A stretch of 42,679 nucleotides of DNA. It comes from Basidiobolus heterosporus B8920 (taxonomy: Eukaryota; Basidiobolomycota; Basidiobolomycetes; Basidiobolales; Basidiobolaceae). Below, in pieces: positions 12,567 to 23,454 of this stretch. A model generated the notes under the pieces. That model was not told the DNA's origin, did no database searches, and was given only the letters and a program-made list of their open reading frames with translations. The stretch covers positions 1-42,679 of the forward strand of contig JNET01034934.1 of NCBI GenBank assembly GCA_000697455.1, written 5' to 3'. Position 1 is the stretch's first letter; each line of letters begins with the position of its first letter. The translations under genes and the position numbers were made by a program.

Positions 12567-14513
12567 TTAGAAACGCTCCCGGGCTTCCTTGCGCATGCGG
12601 TCAAAACGGTCACCTTCGTGTTCGCGAGAACTTCTTGATCCACGTTGTTGCCAGCTGTTGCGGGGCTGGTCATTTGAGGATCTACGATAGGAGGATGAGG
12701 ATGAGGATGAGCCTGAGCGCTGGTAATCGCGGCTTCTTGGTTTACGGTCAAAGCTGTTCTCGTTGGAGTACCGATCACTGATGAGACGGTCATCTCTGGA
12801 ACGGAATGATCCACCAAAGTGACCGCTTTTCTTGCCGGAGAATTTATCGCGTTTACCCAAGAGACCCAGTTTATTGAGGAAAGATTCGCTGACATGTGGT
12901 GGCTGTTCGAGACCAAAGCCCTTGTAAAAGTCGTTGGCAATGGGAAGAGTCTCGCTCTTAGGGAAGCGCAAGTCTTGGGCACGACTGGTCAAGTAACCCA
13001 AATGAGCACGGTAGCTGTCTTCAATTAAGACAGGGTCTACATGTTTCAAGGCTTTGTTGACTGTCTTGTCGGTCTCGGGGGATTCAGCGATTGAGGAGAA
13101 CTCGGTGCTCTTTTCTATGGGAAGGTCCGAAACACCCTTGAGGAAGCCAGTTTCGTAAGGTGCCAAAAGCAACACACCCTCGCCCTCCTTACCGGCACGA
13201 CCAGTACGGCCTACGCGATGGATATATTGCTCGCGAGACGTAGGAGTGCCAGCCTGGACTACAAGAGAGACACCGGGATAGTCAACTCCACGAGCGGACA
13301 CATCGGAGGTGAATAGAATACCATCAGAGGATTTCTTGAAGCGTTGAGCAATCTTGATACGTTTGGTTTGATCCAAACGAGAGTGAAGCTCGAAAATAGG
13401 ATATCCCATGGCCTCGAAAGCAGAGGCGAACAAAGCGGTTGTGCGGGTGGTGGGGCAGAACACAATGGTCTTTCCGCCATGGGCTTGTGACTCGCGATGC
13501 TTCTCAAGAATAGATCTAAGATAGTGCAACTGGGAGGTCAAGGGGGCAACGACATAAGACTGCTTCACCTTCAAGTTAGTGTTGACGTCGTTGGGATCAA
13601 CGGTGTCGAGGAAAATGTGATCGGGTTTCAGGGCCAAATGAGCGATCTTGCGGATCTGTGGAGAGACGGTTGCTGAGAACATGAAAGTTTGTCTTTCCTT
13701 GGGGAATCGACTGAGGATATCTGTGATGGTGTCACGGAAACCCATCTCAAGCAGCTGATCAGCTTCATCAAGAATGATGAGCTTAGTTCCTTCTACTTGT
13801 TTTTGGAAGATTCCGTTTTCGCTAAGAAGATCAAGAGCTCTGCCTGGAGTAGCAATGATGAAATCTACTCGTTTGGTAGATATGACCTTCTTATTCATGT
13901 ACTTGCTGGTACCACCAACAAAGCAGTGGGCTTGGAAAGGATAAAAGCTAAGAAGCTTCTCTGCCTCTTCTGCGATTTGCAAAGCTAACTCTCTAGTAGG
14001 AGACATGATAAAGACAGAAACGCGCTTTCCTGTCTTGAGGTCTCTGATATCGTTGTTGCGTAAAGCAGTTTCAATAGCTGGGATCAGGAAGCCCAGAGTC
14101 TTACCAGTACCGGTCTTTGCTTTAACAAACAAGTCCTCAGTAATAGGAAGCTTGCTTAGCACGGCATCCTGAACTTTGGACATGGTTTCATACTTGAAGA
14201 TTTGGCTAATAGCACGCTTGGTCTGAGGAGCCATTGCCATGTCCTCGAACTTTGCTGGAGCCTTTTCTTCGACTTTGTTAACCAGCGTTTCGGCTTCAGG
14301 GGAAAACCCTTCATCCTTGTTCACATTAAGGTCGGCCAAGTGTTTGGCGATGGTCTGAGTAGAAGAAGCGCGAATCACCAAAGAGGCATTCAAGGAACGA
14401 GCACCAATAGTGGTAGAAAGAATTGGTCTGTGGACTAGGGACTTGCCGAAGACGGCAATACTCCTAGTTAAAGGGGCGTGGAGTACACTGATACAACGAG
14501 CTGCCTTGAACAT
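12567..14513 (-). CDS. MSS116: Mitochondrial DEAD-box RNA helicase, Mss116-like
   Basis: ATP-dependent RNA chaperone; yeast Mss116 and Neurospora CYT-19 help fold and splice mitochondrial group I and II introns. Single uninterrupted frame of 648 residues. The chosen start is the ATG at 14511-14513 (M-F-K-A-A-R-C), which begins a basic, hydroxyl-rich presequence; in-frame codons upstream lack an ATG. Motifs in order: A-K-T-G-T-G-K-T (I), S-P-T-R-E-L-A (Ia), T-P-G-R (Ib), L-D-E-A-D (II), M-F-S-A-T (III), T-S-D-V-S-A-R-G-V-D-Y (V) and H-R-V-G-R-T-G-R (VI). A linker domain and a basic tail rich in Arg, Ser and Asp follow, ending E-A-R-E-R-F, matching the RNA-tethering tail of this subfamily. The C-terminal Ser run (about residues 600-610) is encoded by a short microsatellite. 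Confidence 0.93.
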   Translation of the reverse strand: MFKAARCISVLHAPLTRSIAVFGKSLVHRPILSTTIGARSLNASLVIRASSTQTIAKHLADLNVNKDEGFSPEAETLVNKVEEKAPAKFEDMAMAPQTKRAISQIFKYETMSKVQDAVLSKLPITEDLFVKAKTGTGKTLGFLIPAIETALRNNDIRDLKTGKRVSVFIMSPTRELALQIAEEAEKLLSFYPFQAHCFVGGTSKYMNKKVISTKRVDFIIATPGRALDLLSENGIFQKQVEGTKLIILDEADQLLEMGFRDTITDILSRFPKERQTFMFSATVSPQIRKIAHLALKPDHIFLDTVDPNDVNTNLKVKQSYVVAPLTSQLHYLRSILEKHRESQAHGGKTIVFCPTTRTTALFASAFEAMGYPIFELHSRLDQTKRIKIAQRFKKSSDGILFTSDVSARGVDYPGVSLVVQAGTPTSREQYIHRVGRTGRAGKEGEGVLLLAPYETGFLKGVSDLPIEKSTEFSSIAESPETDKTVNKALKHVDPVLIEDSYRAHLGYLTSRAQDLRFPKSETLPIANDFYKGFGLEQPPHVSESFLNKLGLLGKRDKFSGKKSGHFGGSFRSRDDRLISDRYSNENSFDRKPRSRDYQRSGSSSSSSSYRRSSNDQPRNSWQQRGSRSSREHEGDRFDRMRKEARERF

Positions 14514-15052
14514 GATGATTACCTTCGATTGACCAAGTGACAAGTGAAAGGTATAATTAGCTCAGAGCTTGCTCAACATGAATTTATCCAGGTTTGCTTT
14601 TTTTAGCAAAAAATTTTCAGTTCCGCAATGCCACCAGTGAGACTACAATAATCTGTAGCTTTTAGGAATGATTGGTTCCAACATACATGTCCTAAAATGG
14701 TAAGCCAGTCTATTTGAAAATTTTACTTTTGAAACACTTTTCTTTACCTACCTCACATAAACTACCTCACATACTGGAAGACAGGTAGTAAATCATGGCT
14801 GAACAACTGTGACAAAGACGTGGCTACACACACATATTTCTATTGCCTGATTGAATTTGCTTCCAGTTGCTTGAATGACTGTCTAGCAATCCCGTAGTGG
14901 CACGAAAGATTACACGCACTGTTGATTGACGCGAACTATTTGTGAAATATCCCCACAAAGCTTACGATATTGCTATTGATTTACCAGGGAGTTAGTATAG
15001 TGTCGTGTTAAACCAGAATCATAATCTGCTGAGCATAGTTTAAGAATAGCCG

Positions 15053-15080
15053 TTCCATTCCTAGCTCTTCCATTCCTAGC
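15053..15080. repeat. 13-bp direct repeat, two copies
   Basis: The 13-mer TTCCATTCCTAGC occurs at 15053-15065 and again at 15068-15080, separated by two bases, about 420 bp upstream of the poly-Pro gene start. It may be a doubled regulatory site or a simple local duplication. Confidence 0.7.
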
Positions 15081-15304
15081 CCTAAACATATAATGCTGAT
15101 CCGAATCCAAACTAAATCAAATGACGATCGGCTTTCTTCTGTCTTTAGATCATTGTTGATGGAAACTTAAATATAAATCGCAGTCATTTTAAATGATTTT
15201 TAAGTTGCACCTGAGCCCAGTTTGTTTACATTTGATCCATTTCTCACCAGGGTGCGTCACATTGGTCACCCGTCTCCTAGGGCCTGTGGGTTTGTTTCCT
15301 CATT

Positions 15305-15337
15305 TCTCTCACTACTCTCTCACTAATCTCTCACTAC
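15305..15337. repeat. Three tandem 11-bp pyrimidine-rich units
   Basis: TCTCTCACTAC, TCTCTCACTAA and TCTCTCACTAC lie head to tail with no spacer, about 150-185 bp upstream of the ATG at 15490. CT-rich promoter tracts are common near fungal transcription starts. Whether this one binds anything is unknown. Confidence 0.75.
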
Positions 15338-15489
15338 TGAATTCTTCCTTTTCTTTCCCCCTTGACTTCACTTCCCAAACCTTTGGTTTTTTTATATACT
15401 TTTTTATACATCCCTACCCTTCACTCGAGTTGATAGTGATTTAGCCTCTCAACTAGTAAACTTCACTCTTAAATTTAAAAAAACAAAGC

Positions 15490-16882
15490 ATGACCACGGC
15501 TACTTCGACACCTACAAGAAAACGTCCTGCTGACATCTTAGGCTCAGTTTCCCCTCCTTCCAAAAAATCCAGCTTTTTCGGCTCTTTATTTGGTAAAGCA
15601 TCCAAGGAATTTACTGATCTGTGTTCCTCCATATCTAGTATGCTCTACGTCTCTTCGGTATGTTTCTATAGCACATAGATTCTACAAGAACACAGCTTAA
15701 TGTTCTTTTATTAGGCTCCCACTACTCAAACTACTCCCTTAAAGCGACCTGGCCGTCCTGGCACTCGTAGTAGACCACGTAAAGACCGGTCTGCGAAAAG
15801 TTCTAGAAAAATTGCCACGCCCATCTCCAAAACCAGAAAGCAACCCTCACGAACACACCACTCGCCCCAGCAAACCAGCCCCGAACCTACTACGTCAAAA
15901 GAAAACCCCCCAAATGGTATCTATCATCCACCTAATTCCTACAAGATCTCTCGTCATTTACTAATCAAAGCGTATTCAAGATATCATGGAAGACAAATAC
16001 TTGGCACAATTACTGTCTGACGATAAAACTACTACCCCACAATGTACACCAAAATACACTACTGAGCCAGTGGTGGTCATTCCTGTTAGATCCGATTGTT
16101 GTCACACAGGTTCTCGTAAAAAGAGAAGAATTCGTGAGTCCTCTCCCGCGTTGGGCTTCGATGACATTCCTGCTTTGATAGACAACGACACTGCATCTAA
16201 TACCACTGATGACATTCACATCTATCAAAGTCCTCTAACCCTCCGAAATTCATTAAACAGAAGCGAGTCACTCAGTCCTCCACTTGGCCTGGATCTATCA
16301 TTCTATTCACCTCCAGCAAAAGACCTGACGCCCGAATCCCCTGATTGGGTTAAGCGACGAAGATTGAATCAGCTTCACAACAGTGAGATGCTGTACACTC
16401 CAAGTAAAGCGGGCAAAATAGCCAAACTGGAAGAGGAGTTACAGTTGCTTAAAGCTCAGGTATAGATTAGCCTCATTCTACCCAGTGTGTCGACAGTAAT
16501 TCACAAATTTTGGCTATTTAGGTAGCATCTCTACGGCAGGTGCTGGATAGTAAAGTTCATGATTTAGCCAACTCATCCGGGTCATCGAGCTCATCCTCCT
16601 CCTCCTCCTCCTCTATGATTTTCGGAAGTGCCCCACCACCCCCGCCACCACCACCACCACCAATGTTTCTATTTGCGCCTAATTCTCTAAACATCAAACT
16701 TAAAACATCTGACGGAGCACTAAAACAGGTTAGTTGACATCGTATCTGACCCCTGCTATCTTCTAGTTACTGAGCAATTCATTTAGGCCGGTGTACAACC
16801 CGAGAAGGCACAGAGTGATCAGATGGCCCTGCTGTTAGAAGAGATGCGAACAGTGAAGCTACGTAAAACGGGACGGCTGTAA
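15490..16882 (+). CDS. Coiled-coil, poly-proline protein with WH2-like C-terminal motif
   Basis: I infer five exons: 15490 to about 15657, 15717-15914, about 15983-16460, 16522-16729 and 16788-16882. All junctions keep frame, and the stop TAA is at 16880-16882. Order of features: a basic, Ser/Pro-rich N-terminus with T-P-T-R-K-R-P and P-S-K-K-S-S-F-F-G-S-L-F-G; an Arg/Lys-rich region with nuclear-signal-like K-K-R-R-I-R; a coiled coil K-I-A-K-L-E-E-E-L-Q-L-L-K-A-Q; a Ser run; a run of about ten prolines; then A-L-L-L-E-E-M-R-T-V-K-L-R-K-T near the C-terminus. The last motif resembles a WH2 actin-binding helix plus L-R-K-T, and poly-Pro followed by such a motif suggests a profilin/actin partner. 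Similar organisation is seen in vertebrate PRR11, but I cannot show homology. The Ser and Pro runs are (TCC)n and (CCA)n microsatellites at about 16590-16665. No family assigned. Confidence 0.8.
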
Positions 16883-17310
16883 AGGAAGTTCATCCGGTAT
16901 ATATCCCCTTCATCGACCTTTTCGGATCCAAGTAGGAAAACATGGCATTTCTTGTTGAACGAGGAGAGGGGAACATGGAATTTTTCACTTGGTTCATGTA
17001 CAGTTTTGAAATCATACAATCTCATCCAATCTTCATGTGTCCTTTTTGCTTCATCCTAATTACCTGTTCCCCTTTGCCTATATTTATTCACGATGGTAGG
17101 AATAGGGGCTAGACAAATAACTACGAATAATAGTATTTCAATAAAGCATTGGTTTACTTATGGCTTGGTGTACTGGTATAGTGTCTACCCATCTAAACAA
17201 GGGTGGTGACATCGGGAATATTGATTTATTGAAGAGAACAAAAAGATGCAAGTGTATAATGTAATGATTGGTATGTGCTCTCTTCCTCTACGGTTCTCTA
17301 GCTTGGGACT
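16883..17310. other. Convergent 3' intergenic region
   Basis: About 430 bp between the stop codons of the poly-Pro gene and the Ada-like gene. It contains an AATAAA at about 17140, usable as a plus-strand polyadenylation signal. No gene is seen. Confidence 0.5.
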
Positions 17311-17886
17311 CTATTTAGTGGCTGGCTTGCTGGTGGAAGCGGGCCCGTTGCCAGTTAACGGTTTAACCGAAGTGCTAGGTGCGCTGCCGGTTAAAGGTTT
17401 TACAGAAGAACCTTGGGTACTGGTGGTAGTTTTCGCGTTTGTGGTTGACTTATTACCAAAAGCGGGTTGTCCGGTGAAAGCTTTCCCTTTACTATCGCCA
17501 GTACCACACTGACGATAACCAGCTCTCATGGCTTCAGCCATTGTGGTGAAGCATACTTGATTGTTGGGGTTGATGTTGATAGAGCTGGCGGTCTTGGTGC
17601 TAAAATGAGAGCATTGAGGAGTGTGCAAGATCTTGGAGTTTTTGTTACCTTGTTTTGAAGTAAACAATCTGTTTCAGAGGAGTGGTCTTTATCAAGATAC
17701 TTCGGGAGTTTACTTACCACAGAAAGCGCATTGCAAAGAACAGCAAGGGCACTGTCCAGCGTTAGCAATGGAAGTGGGTGCCTTAAAGCTTTTGGTAGTC
17801 TGAGTGCCGGGTTTTTGAGCAGTAAGCGTTGGTACAGAGGAGGAGGAGGAGGAAGTAGTGGCGTTTGACTTGGCTGGGGCACTCAT
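17311..17886 (-). CDS. Small protein with Ada-type metal-binding-like domain
   Basis: Two exons. Exon 1 starts at the ATG at 17884-17886 (M-S-A-P-A-K) and runs through a Ser/Thr-rich segment to C-P-C-C-S-L-Q-C-A-F-C. The intron (GTAAGT...ACAAG) is placed so that exon 2 begins N-K-N-S-K-I-L-H-T-P-Q-C-S-H-F; this acceptor keeps frame and gives a conserved-looking junction C-G-N-K-N-S-K. The domain continues to N-N-Q-V-C-F-T-T-M-A-E-A-M-R-A-G-Y-R-Q-C. The pattern N-S-x-x-x-H-x-P-x-C ... F-x-x-x-x-E-A-x-x-A-G-Y-R-x-C is that of the Ada metal-binding fold. The usual last Cys of that fold (C-x-x-C) is absent after G-Y-R-Q-C, while an extra C-x-C-C...C...C cluster precedes the domain. The tail is low-complexity with S-V-K-P-L-T-G twice. 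No catalytic methyltransferase domain is present, and the function is unknown. Confidence 0.75.
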
Positions 17887-18736
17887 GGTTGTGAACAGGA
17901 CCAAGGAAGTTCGGAAGTCGGTCGGTCAGTCAGAAAATCCCTACCACCTAAAAGTTTTCCAACCTCGGTATAAAATCCATGATTTCTAAATCAGCCGAGT
18001 TTTGATCACAAGGTTTTGCCCCACATCTTTTCTTTTTGTCTGAATCTAGTTTGGAATATTTATGTAACTAATTGCAACGCTCTCATCATCTGGATAGCAA
18101 CACCACTGTGATTACAAGGTTTCATCAAGTCGGGCACATTGCAATGAATCTAATCAATCACTCTCAATTCATTACTGCCGATCAATCAAGTTAATCAGAG
18201 GTCAATGCGAGTGTGATCCATACGATCAATATGACGCTGTTGACATGGATGATGTCATGCGTATGGGAATGACGACTACTTCTATTCACGATAATTCCAG
18301 TCTCATTGAGCCAATAAAATCAATGATGCGTACTGTATAACAACATGTCACCAGTGTGGTGTGCATGATGCCCGTTATCCTTGCCATATCCTCACGTTGT
18401 TCTCACGTTATTTTCATCTTATCTCTTGGTATCGTTACTTCCGTAGGCCACCTAATCGATTATATCCACCAAACTTGATGCAAATCAACGTTTATTTAGA
18501 TTGTCAGATAGCTAGAATGTAGAGAATGATGTAGAGAAATCAATGGTTTCTGGGAAAAGACGGAAGATGAACAGAAATGAAGTGCTTTCGGGTATCGTTT
18601 TTAGAGATCAACATATTGAGCGACTATACGTACTCACAGATACATTGCCACAAGTAACAAAATTACATATTTAACAGTATATAGATCACGATCACATTAC
18701 ATACACCTTGTCTAAGAATATCAAGTAGCAATCAAC
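17887..18736. other. Intergenic region between Ada-like gene and RhoGEF
   Basis: About 850 bp upstream of the Ada-like gene and downstream of the RhoGEF stop. No gene was recognised. It is rich in ATCA/TGAT-type words around 18130-18330, without a clear repeat unit. Confidence 0.5.
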
Positions 18737-21700
18737 TCAAGAATAGCAATACCTAGCTGGATTGCTGGCCTTCCTTTCCAATTGCGAGTTGTTGCTTTCT
18801 AGGGGTGTTGGCGGGGGTGCTGCCTCTTTGGTGAAGTTTATCTTGAATACGCACTGATAATCCATAAAGGTGTTCATCACACAATGGATGGTGTTTGAAT
18901 CAACATTAAGTGTACGAAGGTCACGGCAAGGAATCACTTGCTCCAGATTTCCCGTCTCAACATGCCGAACCTCAATAAACGTAGGGTCGAAGGCAAGGAC
19001 ATAAGGATATTGGAGTGCTAGAGATGAATTAGCTCTCGATTTTCACATTGATCAATAGAGATTCAATAGCAAACATACCAAAAGAAGCGGGATTTCCTTC
19101 CCAGTTAATAAGCCAACTTGGCTTAGCCCTTCTTCCATTTTTGTTGACGTAAAAAGCAAATTCTATATTCCAAAAGTTAATATACCTTAACATAAACCTG
19201 GATGATGTGGACATGTAGCTAACCGTCATAGCACAAGAGGAAGTCACCATCTTTAAGTCTAAAAATATCGATGGGATGGGCATTTTCTTTCTTGGTAACA
19301 AAATTCAAATTTTCATCGAATGGATCCAACAAACCTAGATATTGATTAGTTCAATCAATGTTAGAACACATACAGTTATAAGCGAAATTGCTCTCTAGTA
19401 CTGACATTGGGTACTTAGAGTGGCCAAATCAACTACTTCAAATCCTTTGGCGCATCCTACGCAAAGTTTGGATTTGAGGAAATGGACTGACGAGGATTCA
19501 GTAGGAATGTAGAATTCCTTGTAAATCTTCATGCCATCGATACCATTTCTTATAAGCAATCTACCGAGGGAGTTCTTCTTTGGCTTCACCGATGCTTGAA
19601 TAGGTTCATATGTTTTGACCGTGGAAGAGAATGCAGTGGATTTCACAACACAAACAAGGGTCTTCTCCACACAAACCCCCACTTCAAAGAAGCTGACATG
19701 AGAGGTAACTTTACGGGCTCGCTTAGCACTCACCATTTCACTGGAATCCAATGCTTCTAGTGGATATGATACCAGTGTTTTGTCTATTGGGGGATATTAG
19801 CTTAAGCATGATTTTTGTGAGTTGCTATACGCTACTTTACCAGATAGTATCAAAAGCAAGTTAAAGTCCTCGAGGATAGCGATCTGCGAGACTTTCTCAA
19901 TATCAATGACCTTTCTGAATCTCTGCTTGGTACCGTTCGCTCCAATATAAATCCCATCCTCTGTCCCTATAACCACCTTTTGGCCATACCAATAGGTAGT
20001 TGAGCAGGTGATTCTGTATGTTACTCCGAAGGTAGCGTTGTCAGAGAGTTGCTCCATTTCAAATATACCGTTCTTACGGGTAATCAGGTCTCGTTGTTGC
20101 TCAATTTTCTCTTCCCACTCCTTTCGATCAGCTTGATTGGCAGCATATAGAGTAAGCGACATTCCGTTGCGCCCAAGATGGGTGATCACTAATGGATAGC
20201 CACCTTTGTTGAGGTCTGGTATGTATTTGGGTGTAGTTATGCCACTGGTGCTTTTCCCTAGAAAGCTCGAACTGGACCTACGAGTAGCTGACTTTTGGAT
20301 AGACTCGTCACGGGAGGAGAAGGATAGCAGTTCAAGTGGAATAGGCTAGTCCAGAAATGACTACGTTAAACCACCTCACAGATTTCAAGAATATATGAGC
20401 ATTTACCTTTTTATGTACTCGGTATTCGTATCGGTCTCCATCTCGAGTTTTTTTCTTTTTGGTAAGGAGGAGCATATGATCGAAGAGAAACATGGTTAGC
20501 TCCACCTGCTCAACGCCTGATCTCTTCTTTATGACCCCATCTCGAATGAGCTGGCGTGATTCGTCTAAAAGTCGTAAGTCCTGTAACCAAATGAATGCAC
20601 AAGATGTGAGTATCAAGCTATTTAGAGCTCAATAAGCTACTGCAATCTTCTGGTCACAATTACTACCTTACTCTCGCCATCCTTACACACCAATGAGTCA
20701 TTAAGCTTGGTAAGACGTAGCCGGTTATCCGCTTTACCGCTTTCAGCATTTATTTGGGATAAACATTCTTTGATGACGTTTATAGCTGCCGCGAGATTCT
20801 CATTGTCCGGATGCCCTTCTGGAGAGCTCTTCATTACCCCTTCTAATAGTAAAGGATATCGGCCGAGGCGCGTGGTTGGCCGAGCAAGATAGCTATGGAT
20901 CGGCAGCTTGCGCAATTCAGGAAGCCTTTCACGCTCCTATCATAAAGGCAGAAATATAAAAAACTATGTTCGAGAATGGCTGTAAACGGATATGGGTGGG
21001 TTTTAAGTTACCTCCAAAAATTTAGATAGTTTCGGATTCCGCTTAACCTCAACTTCCAATCGATGCTTCGAATAAACTTGATGTCCTCCGTAAATAACGA
21101 AAGGTTTTAGACTTTTAACGTAATTCAAGAAGATATCTCCAATCTGGTCAATAACTGGTTGTTCATCCTGTCTTTCACTCAGGGCACGGCCTAACTTGGC
21201 GCTGACGTTGTGAATTTCGTTGATGTTGTAAAAAACATCGCGAATAAATGGTTCCCTGGCAAATGCTTCAATATACGAACCGTATCGAAGAGGTTTGATA
21301 TATAGCTAGATTTCAATAATTAGTACAACCGCTATCCTATTTACGAAAGACCTTGACGAAACCAAAAAATACCTCCTGCAACAGCTCCAGATCATTAACG
21401 AAATCCTTTTCAGTATAAATCAATTCAAACAAGATTTCTTGGCGCTTTCGCTCCGATTTTGACAAGGAGTCGGATATTTCTTTTGGGACTGATTCAATCC
21501 ACAATTCCTGGCGTTTCTACAGAAAATCACATCAATGGAGTGTAAATAGTAAGTGTGATGAATCCAGTGGGGTACCTGTTTTTCCTGAGTCGAAGTTCTA
21601 CTATCGGATCTTTCCAAGTTGTTGAGTGTGTTTATTCTCGCTTGTTGTTCCATGCGCTGGGGACAGAAGCTACAATAGCACAGCTTTTCCGGAGAGCAAG

Positions 21701-22984
21701 TTGGAGAATAACAAGCGGTGAGTTGCGTGAATACGCCGTTAACTTCATGTTTTTCACGAAGTGTGGAGCTATCCGTACGAACTGAAGAGCTATCATCAAA
21801 CGTGGCAGGAAGTTCGCGAAATACATAAAGTTCGTCCGGGCTATCTTTAAGGCGGCGTTCATACGTAACATCGTGAAAAAGTTTCTGGCTTTCTAGCCCA
21901 CGTCCGACGTTTAAGGCTAATCCACGATCTTTAGTAGGGATAACTTTACAAAGAACATCCTATACCAAATGGTGATAGTTGGTTTTAGAAATGAATACTA
22001 GCACAAACAAATGAAGAGTCTTAAAGAGTTCCATACAATTGCTTCTTGGCCGGTAAACGACTCTTTGTACTCCAGAGAATCTTTTGTATTATCTTTGAGG
22101 GATATTTGCTCCTTAAAGGCTTCTGCAATAGAAGATAGAAGTGCTGTGGTACTCATCAGGCTATAACTTTTGACAGAGCGGACCGAATTGGAAAGACTTG
22201 GGATTCGTGATAAACCTACATCGGAATTGCTTCTAAAATGAAACTGACTATCTTTGGGTGGAGAACCGGTAACTACAATGAGATCTATAAGCAAATTTTC
22301 CATGAAACAAAGTATATGTATATGTTGCAAACTACCTCTCCTCTCACGAAGAGTTTGTCTTCTGATAATCACAGGGGCAGCGGAGGTGTCAGTGGGTAAT
22401 GAGAAGGCAGTTTCAAGCGTTGCTTGGTCTGTAGAGCTACTCGAAGAGCTGGGAGTATTGCGAAGAAACGCAGATTTTCTAACAAAATAATCCCCTTGCA
22501 GAATAGAAGTGGGCGAAGCCACGATTTGTGCTGAGAATTCCTCGTCAATAGGAGAATCAAGCACTCTAGAAACATCGTACTGAGAACCAGACGCTCGATA
22601 AGCTCCATAACTACTAGCTCCTTTAGACACGGAGTTACTTCTGCTTCGAGACTGTCGCCCGCTATGAACTGAAGAGGCGTCCTCCGGTCTGTTTGAGGAT
22701 TTGACTATGGCATGGATTTGTGGAGCTTCTTCTTGGGGTGAAGGGAGATGCATTGGGTAATGCTTTGAGCTATATACACTGACTCTAGATTGGTTGCTAA
22801 AGGCGTTATACCTAGATATCGAAGTATCATTGAAAGAAGAAAACGACACGGAGGACGCAGTAGAGCGATGCCCTCGGTGGTTAAGATAGACACTTTGTTG
22901 AGACATGTATGAATTGCGAGTATTCAACTCGTTCATGTTGCCATTCATCGGTTGGCTAAAAGGTCTTCGTGACTCCTTTAGCAT
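18737..22984 (-). CDS. Rho guanine-nucleotide exchange factor (DEP-DH-PH-CNH), Rom2/Rgf type
   Basis: Activator of Rho1 in the cell-wall-integrity pathway, acting at the plasma membrane at sites of growth. The start is the ATG at 22982-22984 (M-L-K-E-S-R-R-P-F). The first ~300 residues are Ser-rich and probably phosphorylated. A DEP-like domain follows (about 22150-21850). The linker has N-G-V-F-T-Q-L and a Cys cluster C-Y-S-P-T-C-S...C-Y-C-S-F-C-P, a hallmark of fungal Rom2/Rgf proteins. The DH domain (about 21480-20580) contains S-E-R-K-R-Q-E-I-L-F-E-L-I-Y-T-E-K-D-F and P-T-T-R-L-G-R-Y-P-L-L-L-E. The PH domain (about 20570-20090) contains M-F-L-F-D-H-M-L-L-L-T-K. The CNH domain extends from about 20060 to near the end, with V-V-I-G-T-E-D-G-I-Y and L-N-V-D-S-N-T-I-H-C. 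There are roughly ten short introns, and the stop is at 18737-18739. The domain order is complete, so it is probably functional. Confidence 0.93.
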
Positions 22985-23454
22985 AATGAGAATAAGTAAA
23001 TACTGGGGAAGTGGTAGAAGAGGATTATGAGAATCGAGTAGATTACTGTGCCATTGGTAAAGGGAGATTCTGGGACCAGACTAGCTATAATTACTGATGT
23101 GGAAATCTAATTCGAGAAACGAATTCTTTGACTACGATATATCAACGTAACAAACTAAATTTGATCGGCGTATTGGAACCGACTTGGCCTTTATATAATA
23201 CCATAACACCCCAGAAGGATAGACATAATCGATCACTGAGCATTTAGTCAATTATGATTACTGTCATCCTGACGAAATCCATCGTAATACAAATGATCGA
23301 ATCAAAGGCAGTCGTGGCTTGGATTAATTGATTGATTAAGTTACATTACAGTTTGTATTCAAGAATAGAATCACTAAGGAATCAGTGTCAAGGAGAGTGG
23401 AGGATTATACATAGGATTACAAATTAGATGCATACATTATCATTCAATGTCTTC
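22985..23454. other. Promoter region of the RhoGEF gene
   Basis: About 470 bp between the RhoGEF start and the stop of the DsbA-like gene on the same strand. A minus-strand TATATAAAGG-like sequence sits near 23188-23197, about 205 bp upstream of the ATG. No gene is seen. Confidence 0.45.

Larger units (their letters stand above)
14514..15489. other. Divergent intergenic region upstream of MSS116 and the poly-Pro gene
   Basis: About 975 bp between divergent starts. No gene was recognised on either strand, and I saw no tRNA or spliceosomal RNA signatures. It contains two small direct-repeat sets (listed separately) and T-rich stretches with TATA-like sequence at about 15390-15408, some 90 bp before the plus-strand ATG. 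Confidence 0.5.

Noticed and set aside
14514-15489. A hidden non-coding RNA gene in the long intergenic region
   Set aside because: I looked for spliceosomal RNA signatures and tRNA B-box sequence and saw none; a covariance-model search would be needed to exclude snoRNAs.
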